From Gammaproteobacteria bacterium (GTDB taxonomy: Bacteria > Pseudomonadota > Gammaproteobacteria > GRL18), in the NCBI GenBank assembly GCA_027012135.1, contig JALUZF010000063.1, forward strand, positions 1 through 36,554: a DNA stretch of 36,554 nt. Direction: 5' to 3'. Made by a program: the position numbers and the translations under genes. The notes beneath the pieces are model-generated. The model made no database searches. It was not told where the DNA came from and saw only the letters and a list, made by a program, of their open reading frames with translations. Below, piece by piece: positions 17,226 through 24,305 of the stretch; the stretch's first letter is position 1, and every line of letters starts with the position of its first letter.

Positions 17226-17969
17226 TCACCCCTGCAGTCTCAATAACTGCGAACTGGAACGATCCATCTCTTCTGCTTTTTTCATTAATTTAACCTGCAT
17301 TTCATACTGTCTGGAAAGGCTGATCATATTTACCATTTCGCCAATAGGATTAACATTGGAACTTTCTACCATTCCCGTTACCAGTTTGACTGTTGCATCG
17401 GCTTCTGCAGGCTGACCATTATTCTGCACCAGCAGACCCGATTCATTCTTAATCATATTGTTTAAATCCGGCTTGACCAGTTTTAAACGACCCACTACAG
17501 CCGTTGTATTATTCTCTGAATTTTCCGGAACAATACTGATAGTACCATCGGCAGTAATATCAATTTTCCTTGCCGGTGGAATAGTCACAGGGCCACCATC
17601 ACCCAGAACCGGCAAACCTGTGCCGGTAATTAACATACCAGTTTCAGTCCGGCGAAAATTTCCAGCCCGGGTATAAGCTTCAAAACCGTTTTTATCCAGT
17701 ACGGCAAAAAAACCCTCTCCATCAATAGCCACATCCAGAGGATTTCCTGTAGAAATCATACTACCAGATTTAAAATCCGTGCCCGGATTTTCAGTCATGG
17801 AATACACCCGACTCGGCATACCTTCACCAAATACTGGCTCACTTCGTGCTGCTGCAAAATCGGCACGAAATCCGGTGGTACTGGCATTAGCAAGGTTGTT
17901 CATATGCAGTTGCTGCTCAAGCATATTTTCCTTGGCACCAGACATGGCGAGAAATACAAAATTATCCAT
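17226..17969 (-). CDS. flgF: FlgF proximal rod protein
   Basis: A 247-residue rod protein. The N-terminus FLAMSGAKENMLEQQLHMNN and the axial block NNLANASTTGFRADFAAARS fit FlgF. LDVAIDGEGFFAVLDKNGFE and GMVESSNVNPIGEMVNMISL are the internal and C-terminal conserved blocks. It forms part of the proximal rod with FlgB and FlgC. A 231-bp gap separates it from flgE. That gap contains a stem-loop near the flgE end and a sigma-54-like element, suggesting that flgF begins a second transcript (flgFGHIJKL) as in Pseudomonas. Confidence 0.94.
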   Translation of the reverse strand: MDNFVFLAMSGAKENMLEQQLHMNNLANASTTGFRADFAAARSEPVFGEGMPSRVYSMTENPGTDFKSGSMISTGNPLDVAIDGEGFFAVLDKNGFEAYTRAGNFRRTETGMLITGTGLPVLGDGGPVTIPPARKIDITADGTISIVPENSENNTTAVVGRLKLVKPDLNNMIKNESGLLVQNNGQPAEADATVKLVTGMVESSNVNPIGEMVNMISLSRQYEMQVKLMKKAEEMDRSSSQLLRLQG

Positions 17970-18038
17970 GCTTATTTACTCTTGTTGGTCACTGAATTTT
18001 GACACTTACGAATGTATCAATCATTTACCAATAACAAT

Positions 18039-18052
18039 GCATTTATCACGCC
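18039..18052 (-). promoter_or_regulatory. Candidate sigma-54 promoter upstream of flgF
   Basis: Read on the minus strand, the site is TGGCGTGATAAATGCAT: the invariant GG and GC doublets are separated by 10 bases. It agrees with TGGCAC-N5-TTGCA at most other positions. It lies about 70 bp before the flgF ATG. In Pseudomonas, flgFGHIJKL depends on RpoN/FleR, which fits. Found by eye, so only moderately certain. Confidence 0.45.
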
Positions 18053-18166
18053 AGTTCTGGTTTTATTTATAGCGGAACTTCCACACAGACCATGAGAAAC
18101 CTGTTATTATTTAAAAAAGTAAAATTTTAGGGTGATGGACTGCTGATCTTTTAGAGAGTAGATGAA

Positions 18167-18185
18167 CGTGGGCAGAAAACCCACG
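18167..18185. terminator. Stem-loop downstream of flgE
   Basis: CGTGGG (18167-18172), loop CAGAAAA, CCCACG (18180-18185) form a perfect 6-bp G/C-rich stem 16 bp after the flgE stop. In the flgE direction no clear U-run follows (TTCATCTACT), so it may be a weak terminator or an RNA 3'-end stabiliser rather than a strong terminator. Confidence 0.45.
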
Positions 18186-18200
18186 CTCAAGGAAAGAAAG

Positions 18201-19454
18201 TTAAATTTGAATTAAAGTCTGAGTAACAGTATCAGCCGTTGTAATGGTCTTGGCATTGGCCTGAAAATTACGCTGCGCTGTAATTAAATTAATAAGCTGC
18301 TCTGTTAGATTAACATTAGAATCTTCCAGTGCACCCGAATTTATCAGGCCCAGATTACCAGCTCCTGGTGTGTTAATCACACCGGCACCTGAAGAAAAAC
18401 TCTCTGCCCAGTAGTTATCCCCTAACTGGCTTAAACCCTGGTTATTGGTAAAACCGGTTAAAATAACCTGGCCAAGATTATTAGACTGCCCATTAGTAAA
18501 ACGGGCTGTAATAATCCCTGACTGATCAACATCCAGACCGGATAATTGTCCTGTTGTATAACCGTTCTGGGTTAAATTAGTGACCCCGAAATCTGCACCG
18601 AACTGTGTTAATCCCGTAAGAGTATATGTAACAGGCTGGGGTGTTGTTGCTCCTGTAGTTGGTGTAGCAGAAAAACTGATTGTCGAAGCAGATGTCAGCG
18701 CACCGGTAGGACTGAATGTTATGGTATCGGGAGCCGCAAAGTTATCATTTGTACCACCCAGGGCATCAGTATATTTAATCCCCAAACGCCATAAGTTATC
18801 AGTTGGAGGAGCATTACCATCATTATACTTCTGAAAATACATAGCAACCGTTAATGGATTACCTAAAGAATCATAAGCGGTAAAAGCGGTAGTGTGAGTA
18901 TAAGACGTCGGATCAGCCGCATCTATATTAGTACCATTAGCAATCATAGGACTGGAGGCATCCAGATTTGCAAAAATCTCAGCCGTCGAAGTGGCTAAGG
19001 GATCAATACTGGTATTAGATAGCTGCAGGTTGGTAATATTACCCGTATCAATGGCATTTGAAATGGGATTCACACCATAACCTTTTAAGTTAGAGCCACT
19101 GTTATCAACAATAAAACCATCCTTATCTACTTTAAACTGACCATTTCGGGTATAAACCCGGTTTCCTGATACATCATCCATAGTAAAAAAACCCTCCCCG
19201 GTAATACCCAGATCAAGGTTATTCTCTGTAAAAATAATGTTACCCTGGGTAAACTGCTGTGCCGAAGCTGCCAGACGAACACCGCTGCCAATAGCCGTAC
19301 TGACTGAACCAAACTTACTGGTCGCATAAACATCAGCAAATTCTGCACGAGACTGTTTAAAACCAACGGTACCCACATTGGCAATATTATTACCGGTAAT
19401 TTTCAGGTCAGCCTGAGCTGCACTTAATCCACTTAAACCAATTCGAAAAGGCAT
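18201..19454 (-). CDS. flgE: FlgE flagellar hook protein
   Basis: A 417-residue hook subunit. The N-terminus MPFRIGLSGLSAAQADLKIT and NNIANVGTVGFKQSRAEFAD are FlgE hallmarks. A middle domain has TAFTAYDSLGNPLTVAMYFQ (about 190-210), the conserved hook D2 segment. The C-terminus has GALEDSNVNLTEQLINLITA and QRNFQANAKTITTADTVTQT. Length is in the normal range for a gammaproteobacterial hook protein. It lies 42 bp downstream of flgD and is followed by a stem-loop and a long gap, so it probably ends the flgBCDE transcript. Confidence 0.96.
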   Translation of the reverse strand: MPFRIGLSGLSAAQADLKITGNNIANVGTVGFKQSRAEFADVYATSKFGSVSTAIGSGVRLAASAQQFTQGNIIFTENNLDLGITGEGFFTMDDVSGNRVYTRNGQFKVDKDGFIVDNSGSNLKGYGVNPISNAIDTGNITNLQLSNTSIDPLATSTAEIFANLDASSPMIANGTNIDAADPTSYTHTTAFTAYDSLGNPLTVAMYFQKYNDGNAPPTDNLWRLGIKYTDALGGTNDNFAAPDTITFSPTGALTSASTISFSATPTTGATTPQPVTYTLTGLTQFGADFGVTNLTQNGYTTGQLSGLDVDQSGIITARFTNGQSNNLGQVILTGFTNNQGLSQLGDNYWAESFSSGAGVINTPGAGNLGLINSGALEDSNVNLTEQLINLITAQRNFQANAKTITTADTVTQTLIQI

Positions 19455-19496
19455 GATAAACCTCCTGCCAATAACTTTCTTTTAAAAAAAAACAAT

Positions 19497-20168
19497 TCAG
19501 CTAATCTCTTTAACTGCAGACAGTTCAATACTACCAAGACCTGATAAATTGAGCTTAATACCCTGACCACCCTGTCCTATAGAAACACTGTCAACCTTCG
19601 CACTAACCAGTACATCCTGTGCAACTGTTTCCGTTCCTACATCCGCTCTTGCCCGGATCCGGTAACCGCCGGGAGGCAAATAATTTCCGTCCTGATCCGT
19701 TCCATCCCAGGTAAACTTCACATCTCCGGCCGCCTGCGTACCCATGGGGATGGTTTTAACCAGCTGACCGCTGGCATCTTCTATTTCAATAGTCAGATTC
19801 GTAGTGGAAGAAGACAGATCCACCTGCCCTACTACATTCTCCCCGGTTTCCAGTTGCGCGATACCGCCGGGCGCCAGTACATTTCGTCCTACCAGACTGG
19901 AGGCCTGTAAGGCTGAGTTAGACTGCATATTAGCACTGAACTTATCAAAAGACTGCTGTAATTCCTTGGCGCCCGCGGCCGTTTCAAATTGTGCCAGCTG
20001 GCTTAAAAAATCACCATTTTCCTGTGGCTGCAGGGGATCCTGGTTCTTAAGCTGTGCAATCAGTAACTGCATAAACTGATCCTGTTTGGACACCTCTGCT
20101 TTAGGCTCATTTTTTCTGGTCAGGCCTAAATTATCGTAGAGCGCCACATTATTATTAATTGCTGACAT
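19497..20168 (-). CDS. flgD: FlgD hook-cap (hook assembly) protein
   Basis: A 223-residue hook scaffold. The start is ATG at 20166-20168 (MSAINNNVALYDNLGL): it has an AGGGGAAAG ribosome site 7 bp away. An in-frame ATG eight codons upstream lacks one and would place that site inside the coding region. QDQFMQLLIAQLKNQDPLQP is the FlgD N-domain signature. The Ig/FlgD fold follows (DASGQLVKTIPMG, FTWDGTDQDGNYLPPGGYRI). It caps the hook during FlgE polymerisation and is then discarded. It begins 58 bp after flgC. Confidence 0.95.
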   Translation of the reverse strand: MSAINNNVALYDNLGLTRKNEPKAEVSKQDQFMQLLIAQLKNQDPLQPQENGDFLSQLAQFETAAGAKELQQSFDKFSANMQSNSALQASSLVGRNVLAPGGIAQLETGENVVGQVDLSSSTTNLTIEIEDASGQLVKTIPMGTQAAGDVKFTWDGTDQDGNYLPPGGYRIRARADVGTETVAQDVLVSAKVDSVSIGQGGQGIKLNLSGLGSIELSAVKEIS

Positions 20169-20226
20169 TGTCTTTCCCCTGTCCCAGGTCATTTATTTCA
20201 AATATCATCTGTCTATACATACCGGA

Positions 20227-20643
20227 TTAAGATTTACCCAAATTAATCGTTCTCATTAATAACTGCTTGGTAGTATTGAGTACATCTACATTAGTCTGGT
20301 AAGAGCGTGATGCATCCATCATATTGGCCATGGCTTCTATGGGATTAACATTGGGCATAAAGACATAACCATCTTCATTAGCATTGGGATGATAGGGCTG
20401 ATACTGTGCTTTTAAAGGCTCTTCACTCTCAATTATCCTATCCACCTTTACCTTAGCGACAGAAGGATCACTGGAAAATTCATCCATAACAGTTTTAAAA
20501 ACCGCCTGCCGGGATTTATATGTCCCTTCCACACTGCTTGCCGCACTATTTACATTCGCCAGATTACTGGCCACCAGATTCATACGCACCGACTGAGCCG
20601 TCATAGCCGAACCCGATACATCAAAAGTATTAAACAACCCCAT
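20227..20643 (-). CDS. flgC: FlgC proximal rod protein
   Basis: A 138-residue rod protein. The N-terminus MGLFNTFDVSGSAMTAQSVR and VASNLANVNSA, then YVFMPNVNPIEAMANMMDAS and RSYQTNVDVLNTTKQLLMRT, are conserved FlgC blocks. A GGAG ribosome site precedes the ATG by 7 bp. It follows flgB by 57 bp; that gap contains a heptamer array next to the flgB stop. Confidence 0.96.
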   Translation of the reverse strand: MGLFNTFDVSGSAMTAQSVRMNLVASNLANVNSAASSVEGTYKSRQAVFKTVMDEFSSDPSVAKVKVDRIIESEEPLKAQYQPYHPNANEDGYVFMPNVNPIEAMANMMDASRSYQTNVDVLNTTKQLLMRTINLGKS

Positions 20644-20670
20644 AGTAATTCTCCACTATCACCAAACGCC

Positions 20671-20698
20671 TGAAACCAAAACCTATATCCTAAAACCT
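20671..20698. repeat. Short heptamer array (AAAACCT type) between flgB and flgC
   Basis: Four 7-base units in a row: TGAAACC, AAAACCT, ATATCCT, AAAACCT. In the transcript direction this reads AGGTTTT-AGGATAT-AGGTTTT-GGTTTCA, starting 2 bp after the flgB stop. A related AAAACCT-GAAACC pair lies at 10130-10142, just after the flgL stop. Imperfect, so the unit could be coincidental. Confidence 0.5.
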
Positions 20699-20700
20699 GT

Positions 20701-21114
20701 TCACTGCCCTTTTATAGCCTTAGTCAGGCTTTGAAACTTACCCGTCATAAAGCGCAGACTGGCACTATAATAAATTGAATTTTTGGAAAACTCGGTTTTC
20801 TCCAGACCGCTGTCCACCGTATTGCCATCCAGCGAAGGCTGATATGGATTACGATACTTAATATCCACAGAAAAACCCGCCTGGCCGTTTTGCATGTGTT
20901 TACTATTGGTTGCCGCCATTTTTAAACGGGATTTGCTGAACTCAGAGCGATTATCCGTGGCATCTGCCATAGCCGCTTTAAAGTCAAAGTCTTTAGCCTT
21001 ATACCCGGGAGTATCGGCATTGGCCAGGTTAGAAGCCAGTATCTCCGAACGTTTTGAACGCAGCAACAGAGCATCATCATGCGGCCCCAGGTATTTATCA
21101 AAACTTATTCCCAT
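20701..21114 (-). CDS. flgB: FlgB proximal rod protein
   Basis: A 137-residue rod protein, first gene of the flg run. LLRSKRSEILASNLANADTP with GYKAKDFDF is the FlgB N-terminal block, and the C-terminal helix NSIYYSASLRFMTGKFQSLT is also typical. The start is fixed by AAGGA 9 bp upstream. It builds the innermost rod with FlgC, FlgF and FlgG. No flgA, flgM or flgN lies upstream; the next gene is a divergent aldolase fusion. A sigma-54-like element is about 100 bp upstream. Confidence 0.95.
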   Translation of the reverse strand: MGISFDKYLGPHDDALLLRSKRSEILASNLANADTPGYKAKDFDFKAAMADATDNRSEFSKSRLKMAATNSKHMQNGQAGFSVDIKYRNPYQPSLDGNTVDSGLEKTEFSKNSIYYSASLRFMTGKFQSLTKAIKGQ

Positions 21115-21211
21115 TATGACTATCCTTTAAAACCAGCCGGATTATTAATTTTCAGGCTGTCTTTCTTAATCTGTTTTAGCTATCTGTTTTAACTAGTTGT
21201 TTTTCTTTAAA

Positions 21212-21225
21212 GCAAGGCGCATACC
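21212..21225 (-). promoter_or_regulatory. Candidate sigma-54 promoter upstream of flgB
   Basis: On the minus strand the site reads TGGTATGCGCCTTGCTTT: GG, ten bases, GC, with TGG-x-A and TTGCTT matching the -24/-12 consensus. It lies about 100 bp before the flgB start, the right distance and orientation for an RpoN-dependent rod/hook operon. Recognised by eye, without scoring. Confidence 0.55.
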
Positions 21226-21346
21226 AGTTTTATAGTTTTCTTATTTTTCAATTACTTATAATTTTTACTTGCATAAACAGCATTTAAACAGAGCATAAAA
21301 CGGCAAGGCTTTTCCATTCACCGGCAATGGTGTTTAAGCTGGCCGA

Positions 21347-21374
21347 TTGACAAATAAAACCATTGGCTTATGCT
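21347..21374 (+). promoter_or_regulatory. Candidate sigma-70 promoter of the aldolase fusion gene
   Basis: TTGACA at 21347-21352 (perfect -35) and TATGCT at 21369-21374, with a 16-bp spacer, lie 33 bp before the ATG at 21407. This is the clearest housekeeping-type promoter in the window. It is divergent from the flgB sigma-54 site. An AGGCAGGA ribosome site follows it. Confidence 0.6.
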
Positions 21375-21406
21375 GTCTGTTTTGTTAGCAACAGGCAGGA
21401 AAAATC

Positions 21407-23425
21407 ATGCACAATCTCTGGGATGAACGGGAAGCTCAACAATATACGGATGAACTGGCATTGCGGGTTTACAGTTCCCGCTTACTGGGCCGGGACAAGT
21501 CACTGGTTCTGCACGGCGGCGGTAATACCTCCGTTAAAATAAAAGAAACCAGTATTGTCGGCGAGCAGGAAACCATTCTTTATGTTAAGGGCAGCGGCTG
21601 GGATCTGGAAACCATTGAGGCACAGGGCTATGCACCGGTGCGCATGGCACATCTGTTAAAACTGGCTAAACTGCCGCAGCTGACTGATGCCCAGATGGTC
21701 AATGAGCTTAAAACCCATATGACCATTGCCTCAGCCCCGGCTCCCTCTGTAGAAACCATACTGCATGCTCTGCTGCCCTATAAATATGTTGATCACACCC
21801 ATTCTGATGCCATTGTCAGCATTACCAATACCGCTAATGGCGAGGACAGAATTAAAGCCATTTACGGCAATAAAGTGGTGATTATTCCTTATGTTATGCC
21901 CGGTTTTGATCTGTCCAGACTGTGTGCCGAAGTATTTCCGCAGCAGGCAACGGACAAAACTATTGGTATGGTACTAATGAACCACGGCATCTTTTCTTTT
22001 GGTGACACAGCCAAAGAATCCTATAACCGTATGATTGAACTGGTTTCTATGGCGGAAGACTACCTGGCCCGTGAACAGGCTCTGGATATTAGTGCTCATT
22101 ACACAGAAGGTTCATACATCAGCTCTGATATAGATATTCTGGAACTTTGCCGTTTCCGGCAATTATTATCCACAGAACTGCAAAAACCGCTGATTATCCA
22201 CCAGACCCGGGATAAACAGACACTGGGTTTTGCCAACCATCCGGATATTAAACACATCAGCCAGCAGGGCCCGGCCACACCCGATCATGTAATCCGTACC
22301 AAACAATTACCCATACTCTTATCTGAACTATCCGATGATTTTAACAAAGACCTGCAGCAGTACATTAAACACTATAAGGCTTATTTTGAATCCGGCGCCC
22401 GTAATCCCCATGACGGCCAGCAGAAAACCATGCTCGATCCCCTGCCCCGTATGGCCCTGCATAAAGAGGCCGGCCTGCTGACCATCGGCAAGACCATAAA
22501 AGAGGCTCAGATAGTTCGGGATATTTATCAGCATACTATGGATATTATTCTGCGAGCCACCCAGCTGGGCGGTTATTGTGCTCTGCCGGATCAGGACATT
22601 TTTGATGTGGAATACTGGGAACTGGAACAGGCCAAGCTGAAAAAATCCAGCTCAGCCTGCGGCACCCGTTTTGACGGAGAAGTAGCCCTGGTCACCGGTG
22701 CAGTCAACGGCATCGGCAAAGCCTGTGTTGATTCTCTGCTGGCACGGGGGGCCTGTGTGGTTGCCCTGGATATTCTGCCGGAAATCAAAGATCTGTATCA
22801 GCGTCCCGACTATCTTGGCATCTGCTGTGATGTTACAGATGAGCAGGCTCTGGCCTCCGCGCTGGAAAAAACCATTCGCCAGTTTGGCGGTCTGGATATG
22901 TTGATCCTCAATGCCGGTATTTTTCCCGGCGGCTGCCGGATCGAAGACCTGACTATGAATAAATGGCGCAAAGTGATGAATGTTAACCTGGATGCCAACC
23001 TGTCCCTTATGAGCAGGGCTCACCCGTTTTTAAAACTGGCGCCCAATGGCGGTCGGGTCATTGTTATGGGTTCCAAGAATGTCCCCGCACCCGGCCCCGG
23101 CGCGGCCGCTTATTCTGCTGCTAAGGCCGCTTTAACCCAGTTAGCCCGCGTCGCAGCCCTGGAGTGGGGACAGGATAATATCCGTATTAACATCCTGCAT
23201 CCCAATGCTGTATTTGATACCGCCATCTGGACAGAAGAAGTGCTGGCATCAAGGGCAGAACATTATGGTTTAAGCGTACAGGAATACAAAACCAATAACC
23301 TGCTTAAAACTGAAATCACCTCTCATGATGTAGCCGAGCTGGCCGCAGAAATGTGCGGGCCGTTATTTGCCAAAACCACAGCGGCTCAGCTACCCATTGA
23401 TGGAGGCAATGATCGGGTGGTCTGA
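21407..23425 (+). CDS. Fused class II aldolase / short-chain dehydrogenase (RhaD-ADH-like)
   Basis: A 672-residue two-domain protein. Residues ~1-400 are a class II aldolase/adducin domain: LHGGGNTSVK (35-44), Glu117, the zinc-binding HTH (His130, His132) and MNHGIFSFGD (191-200, third zinc His193). Residues ~421-672 are a classical SDR: VTGAVNGIG (429-437), LNAG (501-504), Ser556, Tyr569 and Lys573 in YSAAK, ending in IDGGND. Proteins of this layout are annotated as bifunctional rhamnulose-1-phosphate aldolase/lactaldehyde dehydrogenase in bacteria using non-phosphorylated or variant deoxysugar routes. Here no rhamnose or fucose gene is nearby, so the sugar substrate is unknown. All visible catalytic residues are kept in both halves. 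Confidence 0.88.
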   Translation: MHNLWDEREAQQYTDELALRVYSSRLLGRDKSLVLHGGGNTSVKIKETSIVGEQETILYVKGSGWDLETIEAQGYAPVRMAHLLKLAKLPQLTDAQMVNELKTHMTIASAPAPSVETILHALLPYKYVDHTHSDAIVSITNTANGEDRIKAIYGNKVVIIPYVMPGFDLSRLCAEVFPQQATDKTIGMVLMNHGIFSFGDTAKESYNRMIELVSMAEDYLAREQALDISAHYTEGSYISSDIDILELCRFRQLLSTELQKPLIIHQTRDKQTLGFANHPDIKHISQQGPATPDHVIRTKQLPILLSELSDDFNKDLQQYIKHYKAYFESGARNPHDGQQKTMLDPLPRMALHKEAGLLTIGKTIKEAQIVRDIYQHTMDIILRATQLGGYCALPDQDIFDVEYWELEQAKLKKSSSACGTRFDGEVALVTGAVNGIGKACVDSLLARGACVVALDILPEIKDLYQRPDYLGICCDVTDEQALASALEKTIRQFGGLDMLILNAGIFPGGCRIEDLTMNKWRKVMNVNLDANLSLMSRAHPFLKLAPNGGRVIVMGSKNVPAPGPGAAAYSAAKAALTQLARVAALEWGQDNIRINILHPNAVFDTAIWTEEVLASRAEHYGLSVQEYKTNNLLKTEITSHDVAELAAEMCGPLFAKTTAAQLPIDGGNDRVV

Positions 23426-23480
23426 ATTTGTTATGATAGAACTATTCCTTAACCTAAATTAATAAAAGGTATCTTCTTTA

Positions 23481-24305
23481 ATGAAAATTTTGATGAAAAA
23501 ATGGTTTATAAACACAACTGTTATTGCATTACCCGCAATTTTCCTTTCACAAGCCGTACTGGCCGATGCCACCGTTACCTATGAACAACTTAATGGTGCT
23601 CAGAAAACCACCAACACCATGAAAATCAAAAACGGTAAAATCCGTTTTACACCGCCAACCCAGACCAATAATTACAGTATTTATGACAGCCAGAGCGGTT
23701 CTTTAACCCATGTGGATACCAACCAGAAGCGCTACCTGTCCATGGACGAAAAGGCCATTGCAGAACAGGCCCAAAAAGCCAGAGAACAGATGGAACAGAT
23801 GCGCAAGGCCATGGAGGCCAAAATGGAAGGCATGCCTCCAGAGCAGAGAGAACAGGTGGAAAAAATGATGAATAATCACCTGGCCCGGGTAGATAAAACC
23901 CAGCCTGCACCGAAACTGGATCAGAAAAAAACCAGCCGCACTGAAACCGTTGCCGGCATTGAATGCACCGTGTATGAATCCTTTTTTAACGGGGTTAAGG
24001 TCAGTGAAATCTGCATAGCAGAACCGGACAAAATGGGACTGAACGCTGCCGATGCCCGGACTCTGACCAATATGCAAAGTTTTATGAAACAGATGCAGAA
24101 AATGGCCCAGCAGATGATGAACACCAATACTCCAGTTTCAGAAATCAACGGCATTCCTTTGCACACCAGACTCTATGCACCGGACGGCAGCATTAAGCTG
24201 GAAACCCGTTTATCCAGTATTAATACGGATAAGCTCAGTGATGACACTGTCAGCATTCCAGCCGGTTACAGCCAGATTAAAATGAATCAGATGCCGGGCA
24301 TGTAA
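23481..24305 (+). CDS. Secreted Met/Gln-rich DUF4412-like protein
   Basis: A 274-residue protein with a signal peptide (MKILMKKWFINTTVIALPAI... cleaved near AVLA-DATVTY). The mature part starts as a beta-rich segment (VTYEQLNGAQKTTNTMKIKN, then RFTPP, YSIYDSQSGSLTHVDTNQKR), the DUF4412 pattern. A charged, Met-rich amphipathic region (about 90-140: EQAQKAREQMEQMRKAMEAK) follows. Another Met-rich stretch is at about 195-220 (MKQMQKMAQQMMN). Two Cys (in IECTVYE and SEICIAE) may form a disulfide. Function is unknown. The Met clusters invite comparison with metal-binding proteins, but this is not evidence of one. The gene follows the aldolase fusion by 55 bp and overlaps the convergent leuA by 19 bp. 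Confidence 0.75.
   Translation: MKILMKKWFINTTVIALPAIFLSQAVLADATVTYEQLNGAQKTTNTMKIKNGKIRFTPPTQTNNYSIYDSQSGSLTHVDTNQKRYLSMDEKAIAEQAQKAREQMEQMRKAMEAKMEGMPPEQREQVEKMMNNHLARVDKTQPAPKLDQKKTSRTETVAGIECTVYESFFNGVKVSEICIAEPDKMGLNAADARTLTNMQSFMKQMQKMAQQMMNTNTPVSEINGIPLHTRLYAPDGSIKLETRLSSINTDKLSDDTVSIPAGYSQIKMNQMPGM

Larger units (their letters stand above)
17970..18200. other. flgE-flgF intergenic region
   Basis: A 231-bp gap, the longest within the flagellar cluster. It contains the flgE-side stem-loop (18167-18185) and the sigma-54-like element of flgF (18039-18052). No additional gene was found. Confidence 0.5.
21115..21406. other. Divergent regulatory region, flgB / aldolase fusion
   Basis: A 292-bp gap containing the leftward sigma-54-like site (21212-21225) and the rightward sigma-70-like promoter (21347-21374). 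CGGCAAGGC/CCGGCAATGG (around 21300-21330) is a loose direct repeat. No gene or RNA was recognised. Confidence 0.55.

Noticed and set aside
22652-23023. 123-codon minus-strand frame opposite the aldolase/dehydrogenase fusion
   Set aside because: Antisense to the conserved SDR domain; a by-product of codon composition.
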